From: Phallusia mammillata
Taxonomy: Eukaryota > Chordata > Ascidiacea > Phlebobranchia > Ascidiidae
Length of the DNA stretch: 64,000 bases
Direction: 5' to 3'
Assembly (NCBI GenBank): GCA_003260075.1
Contig: QLIY01000330.1
Location: 1-64,000 of the forward strand
Position numbers and translations under genes: made by a program. The first letter of the stretch is position 1, and the number at the start of each line of letters is the position of its first letter. This document shows, piece after piece, positions 12,501-24,500 of this stretch. The notes under the pieces are model-generated. The model did not search any database, was not told the DNA's origin, and saw only the letters and a program-made list of their open reading frames with translations.

Positions 12501-15500
12501 CATTTCGCTCGAGCATTCCGAGTCCTTATCCGAATCCTCGTCTGACGAATCCAAAGTCACGTGATCCGCATCTTCGTCATCAAGTTGCATCATTTCTGCT
12601 TGTTTGATGTCAGCACAACCGACGTCATCGGTTTTCAGGATCATAACCGGATCGCCGTGTGACGTAACACTTATTTCCGGAGTCAAGAGATTCGATGGAT
12701 CCGATAAGTGATACAATTCGGATTCGAAAAGAGGTGACGCGTCGATGACGTCATTTTGCACGGTATCCGCCAACTTAAGATCTTCTTGAATGGTTTTGTG
12801 GTTTTCGTGGGATTTGAACTCTGAACTGTGAGACATGGAAAAAGAGATGATTCCACCTTGAGTGGATGCAAAGTCGTCACAAGAGCTACGGTTGCTAGTG
12901 GAGTGCATGTTCCCAACACTGGGCGATAACATGGATCTCTGGATGGCATCGGCCTCCATCTCAGCCTCAATAAGCGCCGAAGTAAATTCACCTTCAGTCA
13001 CGTCAACATTGCCGTGTGATAATTCTCCAGTATCAAAAGGATCAATTTCTTTTCGTTGATTGAATGACGACCCAGCAGCGTTAGTTTCTCCAGCGACGCC
13101 AGCGTTACCAATATCAACTTCTGCGATGTTTGCACGCTTATTATCATCTAAAGGTGCCTCAATCTCCGAAAATATACTTTGTTCCGTTGCACAGAATGAC
13201 GGTTCTTGAAATCCTGCGTTATTTTTAACATCGTCATCAGCTTTCGCACTTTCACGTTCATTTTGATCGACGCAAGGCGTGGCCTTCGCTCCCAAGCTAG
13301 CTTCAATTTCCGACAACAGATCCTCTCCTTGTTTGGCAATGACGTCACTACTACGTCGCACAACGTCATCAGTGGCAAAATCATCAAATGAACCTGATCC
13401 GGAGGCTTCATCTGCCTTCAGTCCTTCGTCACGAGCAAAATGCGAAGTTTGGCAATTACCTAGACTGGCTTCGATTTCAGAGAACAAATCTATCCCATGC
13501 TGTGTCGTGTAGTCGTCATGCGCCAGTCGATACGAGGGGTTGACGTCATCATGGTGCTTGACGTCATCCCCAGTGACATCATCGTATTCCGGAAGGTCGC
13601 GTTTCTCGAGCTCTACTATTTCCTCGTACATTGCATCTGCGAGTTCCTTTGCGAGGGAGTCGGGAGTGCCAGCTGTTCCGATGACCTGATCCTCGTCCTG
13701 GATGCTGTAGTTCACTTGCATTGAAGAGAACCGCTCAGGATCATCGTGGTCTTCTGAACCAAGCCTTTTCTCACCATCTGTTTTCCACAGGTGATCTTCA
13801 GTTTCAGCCTCTTTGTGAAGAAGTTGTTCGCTTTCTTTAGCTGTCAAGTCCATAAGATTACTCGTCTCGAATCCCCGAAGAGCGGGATTGTCGATATTGT
13901 GCGCTTCGAAAAGACATTCTTGGGTAGAATTCTTATTATTTAAATCCTCATCGCCGTCTTTCTTATCCTCAGGAGAATTGTTGGGAGTTTTTACAATGAA
14001 TTCATCTGTGAGAGCAAATGGCGCCTCAGTTGATGCAAACAACTCCTGCTCACTAAATTGTTCGGCAGAAGACAACTGAGATAAGGAGATTTGAGCCGTG
14101 ACCAAATCGTGTGCCGCTGTTTCCAAAAACTTGTCTTGTTCAATGGAGTCCTTCGTATGTGTTTCATGCGTTTCACTTTTACCAAAGCCGCATTCGTCCG
14201 CCTTCGAATCAGAGAGTTTTAAATCATCACCAATTCTTTGCATGTAGGATTCTTCAGATTTAGAAAGGGCACTGGTTTGTTCGAGTTCTTCTGTATGCCC
14301 CTCATCATGGATGTCTTCTTGTGATTCCTCATCAGTGAGCAGCAGAGGATGCTCCTCGATATCATCCATTTGCGAATCTCTTCTCAGATCAACATCACCT
14401 TCCTCAGACTCCAAACAGGAGCTACTCGATACAGAGGAAAGGCGTTTGAGGGAGTTATCTACGGTCTGCTGATGTGCGATTGAATCAAAGCTAATCTGCG
14501 TTTGTCGAAGACTGGCAAGGCCGTGTTTTACGCTTTCTCGTCTTTTGGCACAATGAGTATCAGTATCTACATCCCTTTCAAGAACATCATCAATATGACT
14601 TTGTTCTGGAAGTTCAGTGGCAACTTTTTCAGACATACCTTTATTGGATTCAATTTCAAGTTTTTCGCCATTGTCTGTGTAAAACAATTCGTGGTGATAA
14701 ACGGAATCCGAATCACGGGGTTCGGGAGTCGTCTGTTCTTGTTGAAGACATTCAGAACGTGTTTCTTTTATTATATTACTTTCTTGCAGTTGTTGTGCGC
14801 TTGTCTGATTTGAAAGTTCGGCGCTGCTGTAATCTGAAAGAAACGCCTCTTGTGTACTTCGACAAATTTGCCTTGGCTGATGTGAAATTTCAGTTACAAA
14901 TCCTTCAAGGTCTGAGCGACTGGTCTCAGCGGTCAGTAGAGTTTCAGCTTTTCCATCAACTTCAATCACCGATTCAAATTCTTCATTCCTACCGTCCACG
15001 GTGACTTGAGAGGACTGATCAACATTATACACAGGAGCAGAAGGTTCCTTATGCACAAACTCCTCCTGTGTTGTGGTCTTCTCTGCAAAATAGGTCTCTT
15101 CTCTTTCAGTTGAAACGTGGTCTTCCCACTTCTCTGATTGGAAACTCTCTTCCTCTTCAGTATTAAATGGGACAGCATCCGCTTCAGTTTCGGATTCGCA
15201 TTCATTCTCATCAGTTGTTCTCATCACGTGATCATCATGATCCTTCGGATGCTCAACTATCTTATTGGAAAGCAAAACACGTTCATTGTCACTAGGAGAT
15301 GATTCTTTCAAAGGATTTATGGTATCACTGAATTTAATATCATCTTTGATGCGTGTACCAGAACAGCTGATCTGCTCAACTGCAGTACTTTGTACCAGTG
15401 ATTCCAGATCACCATCCCTTAGTCTGTCATCGGTTTGTGTGTTTGTCACCTCATCAAAGTTATCGACTGTGTCGTGGTCTTGATAGGTGAGTGGCGTTGG

Positions 15501-18500
15501 TTCTACTGTGGCAACTTTTTGTCCAGCCATGTCAGCTCCTACATCACAAAGCTCGTCCTGAAAATGGTAGTTTGCGGTAACATGATCTACTTCGGTGTCT
15601 GGCATAAGAGCTTCCTCAAATTGTGTAAGACCTTCAATCTCTGGTTCATGGTCATCGGTTGCAAATCCATCCTCTCGAGTTCCATCAGTAACAGTTTCCA
15701 CGTCAACAATCTTTGTAGCACAAATTACTTCATCGCTTTGATGTACTGGTGAATCGAATTCAACTTCGCTATGCCTTGCCACATCTGAATGCACGAAAGT
15801 ACGTGTAACATCATCAACATACGAACCAGTGACATCATCAACAATGATGTCATCCTGATGTTTTACATGATCAGTTTCCATCGAAACCAAGGACCCTTCC
15901 TCTGCTTGATGTGCTGGCATTATGGGATGGCCAACTTCCGAAGAGTCAGTTTGATCATCTTCGTTAGAAATGTCTTGGCTTTTAACTTCAATGTACTTGT
16001 GCTCAGGAATCTGCTGATCGAACGCCAAAACATCCGCGTTTTCAAATTCTTTAAAATGATAACTAGTTGCCTGATTTATTTCATGTTCTTCATCGGGTCT
16101 CTCTACCTTTACTGCAACAAGATCAACCCGATTTTCGTCCGACAGCAGTTGTTCTTCATCTAAAGTTAGTTGGGTAACACTATGCACTGCGTAACCGACT
16201 GTCGCATCTTCTGAACCTGTTTGAATGATATCCAACCCGGTGTCGGTGATGGTGGTCTGCAACAAATATGATGTTTTATGTTCCGGTTCGTGTGCAGCAC
16301 AAGTTTCTTCGACTTCATAGGTGACAAGGTCTTCTTTATTTTCGGTACGGGTATCCATCAATTCATTAGACAAGTCGTCAATTTTTTCTTCTTGCAATGT
16401 GGTCTTTTCTGGACTTAAATCACTTTCATATGTTGACACTTCATGAACTTCCTTCACAATGGTAACATCTGACTGCTCGAGTGAAATTTGGTCATTGTCT
16501 GTGGAAATGTGGAGGCCTTCGTTTTCTGAGACGTGTTCTTGCACTTGTGCGTCAGAACAGGAAGTTTCCTTCAACGAGTTAACATCCTCGGTGACCTCTT
16601 CAGGAATTTTGACATCTGACTGATGGCTGTATTGTTGATCTCCTGGTGAACCATTTTCTTCGCGTTTTGTTTCTTCGACAACCTTCTGCTCAGATGCTGC
16701 CGACTTGATATGACCAAATACATCTTCTGCATCACCAGTACCTTCTGTAAGCTGATCAGCCGTTGTGATATTTCGGTCAAGTTCAAAATGAGAAACTTCC
16801 GGTAAAGAAGAATTATCATTGGCAGATAGATCTTCAAGTATGCCTTGTTGAACCAAATCCGTAACAGTTTCAAACGATAGACGGATTTCTTTAACTTCGT
16901 TAAAAGGTTCTGAGGTTGCAAATTCTTCATGACTGTATGCATTTATTTCCACGCCATCACGATCATCTTGCATCTGATCAGTCGTTGCAGATTTAGATTC
17001 ATAATCAGAACAAGAAGCTTCCTGAACATGGGATGTTGAATCCACTGCTGTGTACGAGTCGTGAACTTCAGTGCTAGTCACAGATACTTCCGGCTGATAG
17101 TCTTCTTTCTTCATTTCGGCGCATTGAGACTCCAGGGTTGGTTGAAGTTCTGGTGTGACAACTGTCTCCTGAACAGTGATGTCAGCTTCTGTTTTACTAC
17201 CGCCATCTTGTGGCTGGTGATCAAGATCGACGTTTTCAGTATTTGCATCTGCAACAGCAGTCTCCTCAACATGTGTATCTTGTGTGACAACCGTCATCGA
17301 AGAAGCTGATGTTGTTACCGTTTTCTCGTCACTTTCATCCGTAACAGCTTTTTCCACACCAAAATTTTTACCACGCGTTGTTTCCTCGGTTTCTTGAACA
17401 GGTGAATCAAAATCCACATCTCTATGGCTAACCACGCCAGATTGCACGAAAGTGAGTGATACATCATCAATCTCCTGTTCATCAGCGGTAAAATCAGTGA
17501 TGGCGTCAACGTGATGTTGTCCATAAACGCCTTCTCTCAAAATCGTGGATTGTTCTTCTACTTGATGAGCTGATTCTGTTTCATTCACTTCATTGCTTTG
17601 CTGTTGATTGGCAACAGATTTCATAGCAATTTCATCGAAGCCATCTAGTTCTTTATCGTTTGTGCCTGTTTCATCTGTGTCTTGGGAGCTTGTTGCAACA
17701 TTATCTTTATATCTGGTTGTTTCTCCTTCTTCCCGATGTTTTTTATCACTAGGGAGTACTGCTGGACCTTGAATCTGTCCATAGTCTTCACCAATCATTT
17801 CTTTGATATTTTCTTGTTGGTAAACATGTTCATCAATAACGATATCCTTTTCAGTTTCGTGAACCTCTTGATCATCATCCTCGCATTTCTCTATTTCCTG
17901 ACACACCTCCTTTTTCCCACCAATCACAGCTTCAGGTTCTGGCTGTTCATAGGCCTGATATTCACCTCTGGAGATTTCATCCAGTCGATCTTCAGTGCAA
18001 CTTGAAACAATCACCATGACGTCAGGTGTTGGGTAGGAGGTGACGTCATCCGACAGAGAATACTGACTTACACTACAAACCGATTCGTCATCGATTGTGG
18101 ATTGCGCAATAACTTTGTCACTGGTTGTTGTCGAGAAATCTGACGAAGATTTCGCCTGATTGGAAACAACAGTTGTTGCAGTTTGTTGTTCTTCTTTCAA
18201 AATGAGGATAGTTGTATCATTCTTGACTGTGTCAGGGTCACTTACACTCATTTGTTCAGATTCGTTAGCACGTTTGGTGTCAGTTGAATCTTTCAAAAAC
18301 GGTTCTTCGTCAGAAACCAGATTTTTCTGTTGAACTGCACTGGTCATGTCGGATTGATTCACATCTGTTTGGCTGAACTCAACATCGACTGATCCTTCTG
18401 TTATGTCAAATGCTTCAGTCGTTTCTTGTTTAGCACGTGTATCTACAATGCTAGAAGATTCCAGGACTTCTACCTGTTCCTCTAAAACAATGGTATTCTC

Positions 18501-21500
18501 AGCCAGTGGGTGACTTTCTTTTAATAGTTTTTCAGACTCATCAAACTTTTTCTCGCTTCCAACCGTTTCATCGATGTCAGTTTCTTGATGAATATCGAGG
18601 TGTGACAAATCTTCTGACCAGGAAATGTCGGTTTGTTCATTTCTAACATCTTCCATTTTACAGAAGTCTGTTTCAATCGATGTATCATTTATTTGATATT
18701 GAATACTTCGTTGTTTGTCAAGAGCTATAGTTGTAGACATTTCAAGGTCAGTAGTTTTCTCTTCTGCACACTCAATGTCACCTCGCTCGTCTTGGCTTCG
18801 TGCAGTTTCGTCCAAACATGTATAAATGTTAGTTTTAGTTTGGACTGGTGAACTTTCTAGTTTGTCAACTTTGGTTTCAGTTAAATATATTTCAGGGTCA
18901 ATTGTTTGCTTTTCTTTTCCTTCGAAATCGACACCTTCGTCTTGACTTTGTACAGTCTCGTTCGAACACGAATCAAAATCAACTTCAGTTTCCTGTGGAA
19001 CAGATTCGGGTAGAACATCATCCACGTGAGAAATTTCAGCTGCAGCACAGACAGTGGCTCTCTGGTGATCAGTACTTTGTGACGGTTCCGCTAAGCATGG
19101 AATATCTTCCGCCGTTTTTGCAACTGCCTCGTTCGTGAATGAGACTTCGGCTATTTCGTCTGCATCGGTTGATAATAGTTTGCTGCCTCCTGCTGCATAG
19201 CGTTCAGTATCAAGCGGTGCAGTTTGATCAAGCAAACTTTCTTCTTTGTCAACTTTGGTTTTAGTTAAATATATTACATGGTCAGTCGTTCGCTCTTCCG
19301 TATCCTGGATGTTATCACGTTTCTCTTGTGTTCGTGCAGTTTCGTCAAAGGTAGTATTAAAATCAATTCCGGAAACTGGAAGATCATCAACAGTTTTCAC
19401 ATACTCCCGTGAAAAACTTAATTCATCTGCAATACCGACAGCGGGAGTTTGTGTCACATTGCTTTCTGCTAGACAACTTTCAACTTTATCATCATTTGTG
19501 ATAACATGATCTTCAGTAGCAGTTGTGATGCATGTAGATGAATCATCTAAATGTGTTTCACCTTTAGATTGCACGGCCATGTCATCACAGTACTCTTCAG
19601 CGATAGCCACTGTGTGGTCAACATTAATATGATCCCTTTCATCCTCGTGCTGTGAGGTTCCTTCCATTTTTACCGAGACAGCTTTAATGGGTAAGTCTGT
19701 TGTTACAATAGTAGTGTCAACTTTATCCCCATTTGTGTCATCTTTATACACGTTTTGATTCAGTTGTCCAGATTCGCTTGGAGACATAGTGTTTTTAGAG
19801 TAAGAAATTGTTTCGACAGTGGAAACTGGTTCTTGGGTAGAGGGGGGGGGGTCTTCCATTTTTACCGAGACAGTTTCAATGGGTAAGTCTGTTGTAACAA
19901 TAGTAGTGTCAACTTTATCCAGATTTGTGTCATCTTTACACACGTTTTGATTCAGGTGTCCAGATTCGCTTGGAGACATAGTATCTTTAGAGTAAGAAAT
20001 TGTTTCGACAGTGGAAACTGGTTCTTGGGTAGATGACAACGTCTCCTCAGCATCAACCAGCAACTGGCCTTCATCAACCTCGGTAGTTTGAAAGTTTGTT
20101 CTCGGCTGTAAATCAGAAAGTCGTTCCTTATCATGCACAACTTCAACTTTTATAGTTTGGTCGTCTTGGACTTGCTGTGAGGATTCATATTCAGTTAAAT
20201 GTTCTTGAACGATAGATGTAAATTGTGAGGATTGCGGAACATGTGTTTCCGTTAACAGCAAATCATCATCCACCTCTTTATACTGCGTAAGATCTGTAGT
20301 ACTGGTGACCTCATTAGTTCCTAATGGTTGGTATGCTTGCAAATCAGAAGACTGCTCCATTTTAATAAGCGACTCTGGGTGTCCCGTTTCGGGTTCTTGA
20401 ATGTCGGTTGCATCAAAACTACCTTCGATAGAAGCAGTTTGTTGGTCTGATGCTTGATCATTAAAGACAACTTCTTCATCTTTATTCTGTTCTGGTTCCA
20501 ATGATGGATTCTCAGCTCTGTGGTGTTCAGCTTTTATAATCTCTAATTCTGATTTAGTGACTTCTTCGGTGTGTTGAACCAATTCGCGTCTTGTAAAGCT
20601 TATATTAGCGATCCCAATGTCTTCAGTTTTTTCGAGATCGTTAGGGGGGGGGGAGTAGGATGAAAGTCTGTATATGATTCTGAATCAGAAAGTCGTTCCT
20701 TATTATGCACAACTTCCACTTTTATAGTTTGGTCGTCTTGGACTTGCTGTGAGGATTCATATTCAGTTAAATCTTCTTGAACAATAGATGTAAATTCTGA
20801 GGATTGCGGAACATGTGATTCCGTTTCCGTTAACAGCAATTCATCATTCACTTCTTTTTTCAGTGTAAGATCTGTAGTACTTGTGTCATCATTAGTTCCT
20901 AATGGTTGGTATGCTTGCAAATCAGAAGACTGCTTCATTTCAATAAGCGACTCTGGGAGTCCCGTTTTGGGTTCTTGAATGTCGGTTGCATTACAACTAA
21001 CTTTGATAGAAGCAGTTTGTTGGTCTGATGCTTGATTATAAAAGACGACTTCTTCATCTTTATTTTGATCTGGGGGGGGGGGCTTCATACTGTTTGCTTT
21101 GCAAGGACTCTAAGTCACTCAACAAGCTATCGACTGATTTTCCATCCGTTTCAACATCAGAAACTGGCGACTTTACATCCTTATCATCATCTGATTGTTG
21201 TTCTTCAACGCATTGCTCTTTTTGTGCAGATTCGCTTATCATGACAATCTCACGATTCCAATCACCCAAGCCTTCATCGAGTGGGGGGGGGGTCCAATGA
21301 TGGATCCTCAGCTCTGTGGTGTTGAGCTTTTGTATTCTCTAATTCTGATTTAGAGGTTTCTTCGGTGTGTTGAACCAATTCGTGTCTTGTGAAGCTTATA
21401 TTAGCGATCCCAATGTCTTCAGTTTTTTCGAGATCGTTAGTCTGCACTGTAGTTTGAACCACAGAATATTCATTGCAAGATGTTTCATCTTTCACGGAAA

Positions 21501-24500
21501 CTTCATGTTGTTTGCTTTGCAAGGACTCTAAGTCATCCAACAAGCTATCGACTGATTTTCCATCCTTTTTAACCTCAGAAACTGGCGACTTTACATCCTT
21601 ATCGTCATCTGATTTTTGTTCTTCAACGCATTGCTCTTTTTGCGCAGATTCACTTATCATGACAATCTCACGATTCCAATCACCCAAGCCTTCATCGAGT
21701 GAAAGTTGGCAAGAGTCTGATTCCGATAACTCACTGATGGTGGAAGGTTGAGCGATCTCAATTTCAACTTCAGGAAACCGGGACAAAACCTGACTCCCAT
21801 CGCTTGTTTCTGGAGTCTTGCTGAAAACCTTATGTTCCTCAGTGCTTGGTGTTCGCCTAAAAGTCACTGGCTTCATTACAGGCTTTTGTTCCCAAGTTTT
21901 TAGAAGTTCTTTTACCGTGTGCGACTCCTCTAAGATGACTGGGGATATTGGGGGGGGGGGCCATCGCTTGTTTCTGGAGCCTTGACTACAACTTTATGTT
22001 CCTCAGTGCTTGGTGTTCGCCTAAAAGGCACTGGCTTCATTACAGGCCTTTGTTCCCAAGTTTTCAGAAGTTCTTTTACCGTGTGCGACTCCTCTAAGAT
22101 GACTGGGGATATTTCGTCTTCACTTTCACTGCCATCGTCAACATTATTAACAGCTGGAGAGGAAACTACAGAGGTAAGTGCTGCAGTTGATGTTGATGCA
22201 GATTCAGTAGTGGTATGTGGGTCAGAATGTCTTCTATTGTTGGGTAACGCGGCTCTTTGGTCTCCATATCTTGGGGTATTTCGCCGAAAGCGTTCCAGTT
22301 CTCTGTGTAGTTCATCACTCGCAGCCTGATAAGCCGAGATGCGTTGCTGGAGAGTTTTCGGCTTTTCCTCCTCTTCTTCATCCAGGATGGCGGAGTCTTC
22401 CGAATCAGAATTCGGGGGGGGGGGTATCTTGGGGTATTTCGTCGAAAGCGTTCCAGTTCTCTGTGGAGTTCATCACTCGCAGCCTGATAAGCCGAGATGC
22501 GTTGCTGAAGAGTTTTTGGCTTCTCCTCCTCTTCTTCATCCAGGATGGCGGAGTCTTCCGAATCAGAATTCTTGGGCGAGAATGAAGCAGACTCAGTGTC
22601 CGACATCTCCGACTCATCCTCGGAGGAGGAAGACACGTGCTCCTTGCTGATGGAGCGCACGACACGCGTCCGATCAGCGTTGATCACCGTCACGTCCTCA
22701 TGGAAACGCACCATCTTCATCTGATCCGAGGTAGCGCTCTGGGATCGCCGCATTTGGAACACACCGAGTCCGGCGAAGCACCGCTGCTCCTCGTTGTAAA
22801 CCGACTCAACCTGGTGCACGACGGGCAACACACGGTCCTCCACAAGCGGGGATTCACCTCGCACCTGCACGCTGGGGACCGCTGTGGCGTCAGTGAAAGT
22901 CGTGACGTCATTGATCGACGTGACGTCACTGTGAGCTTTATCTTCAAGCTGCGAATCGTCAAAGCGCTGTGAAGAACCTTGAACGTGTTCATTGTTCAAT
23001 GTGACGTCATTGGGTTGTGTGACGTCATTTTGTGATGTCAGATCGTCGGCGAGGAGTTGACAGAGCTCTTCGTTGGAGTTGATGTCTCTTATGGTTTGCT
23101 CGATGCTTGTGTGTGTGCGTTCGTCAACAACGATAGTTTCTGCAACAGTTGATGTCAAATCTGATGTAGCGGATTCCTTTGCAGGGGTTTGAGAAGATGC
23201 AGTGTTCAGGTCGTAGTTAAGAAAGTCGATAAGGTCTCCTTCATTCTCTTGGTTGTGGTCAATGAAGGTGTCGCTGCTCTGCGTGAGAGACTCCGGGCTT
23301 GCGGAGTGAGTCGATTCCAAGCAAGGAGTTACATCAGTAGACGCCACAGTCACAGTGCCTTCAGCAGTTTCAACCTTTTCTTCGAACTTGACCGAGAAGT
23401 CGTCATGCTCGCTCGCAGAACCGTGCATGTCGGCATCGATGCGCTGAGCAAGAACATCGAAGTTGTCGCTGATCTCTTTCACTGTCGCCGAGCCTCTAAA
23501 ATCCCGCCCATGGAGCTCGCTAAGACTCGATCTCTCCGGCGCAGCTGGAGGTTCAACATTACGTTCAAATATGCGAGAAGTTCGATCCAGATGTTCTCCC
23601 ATTACTGATGTCGGTTTCTCTTCAACTTTAGGCGACTCAAACTCAAGATAACTGTCAGATCTGATTTCCTCCGACTCAAGAAGTTGCTTCATCTCAACAA
23701 GACGGTTTCGGACTTCAGTGACAACTTGAGCAGTTTCTTCGACTCCTACATCTGCATCTTCTTCATCAAATTCTTCTTTCTTATCTTCACGAGCATCAGC
23801 CTGGGGTTGAAGGATCACTTGGACTTGGTTTAACTTCTGAATGACGTCAACCATATCCTTGGCAATCTCTTCCGGGGAGCTTTCATCCCGAGCACTAGCA
23901 TCCACTGGAAATTTAATTTATCCAAAGCAATGCAGCGTGTAAGAAAAAGAGAGGAGACCACGGTTAGAATAACGTCAAATGTTTGTGTCAACTTGGACTT
24001 CATTAAACGTGAAGCAACATTTCTATTTTAATACAGTGCAAAACTTCCAAGTGTTTGTGTCCAATATGTGTGAAAAACACTAATATTCATGTTTGAAAAT
24101 GAAATTGTAGGTTTTTAAATTTGACACCGACCAAGTTTTGCACTGATCCTAGACAACAAAGCAAACGTTATAATCTCACCGGATGCAGGATCAACCAGGA
24201 AGTATCTCTTCCTCGCCTCACTTGCTTCCTCTTCCGGAGTTTGGGACACAGATTTCTGACGAGGAACGACAAATTAATTGTCAGATAAGAAAGTGACAGA
24301 AAGTGCCCCACGATGACAGTGCAGATTTCTATCAACTACAATGGCGAAGCAAATGTCTGGTGACTACGCAAAATGTGAAATGTGTGAAAATAAACATGCC
24401 TTTGATCCTAAACCCAAATAAACCAATACTTTCTAAATTGCATGTAAATGTTGTAGTTACATCCTAATACTCTCTTTCGATGTTGTAATTATTGTAACCT

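Noticed and set aside
9576..20100. Many plus-strand and other-frame ORFs over the giant exon and linked exons
   Set aside because: They are antisense or out-of-frame shadows of the strongly coding minus strand, with no recognisable features.
9480..20582. The 3,700-codon ORF as an independent intronless gene
   Set aside because: Its frame continues upstream to 23,904 once the G-run joins are resolved. An acceptor and matching phase link it to ankyrin exon 37.
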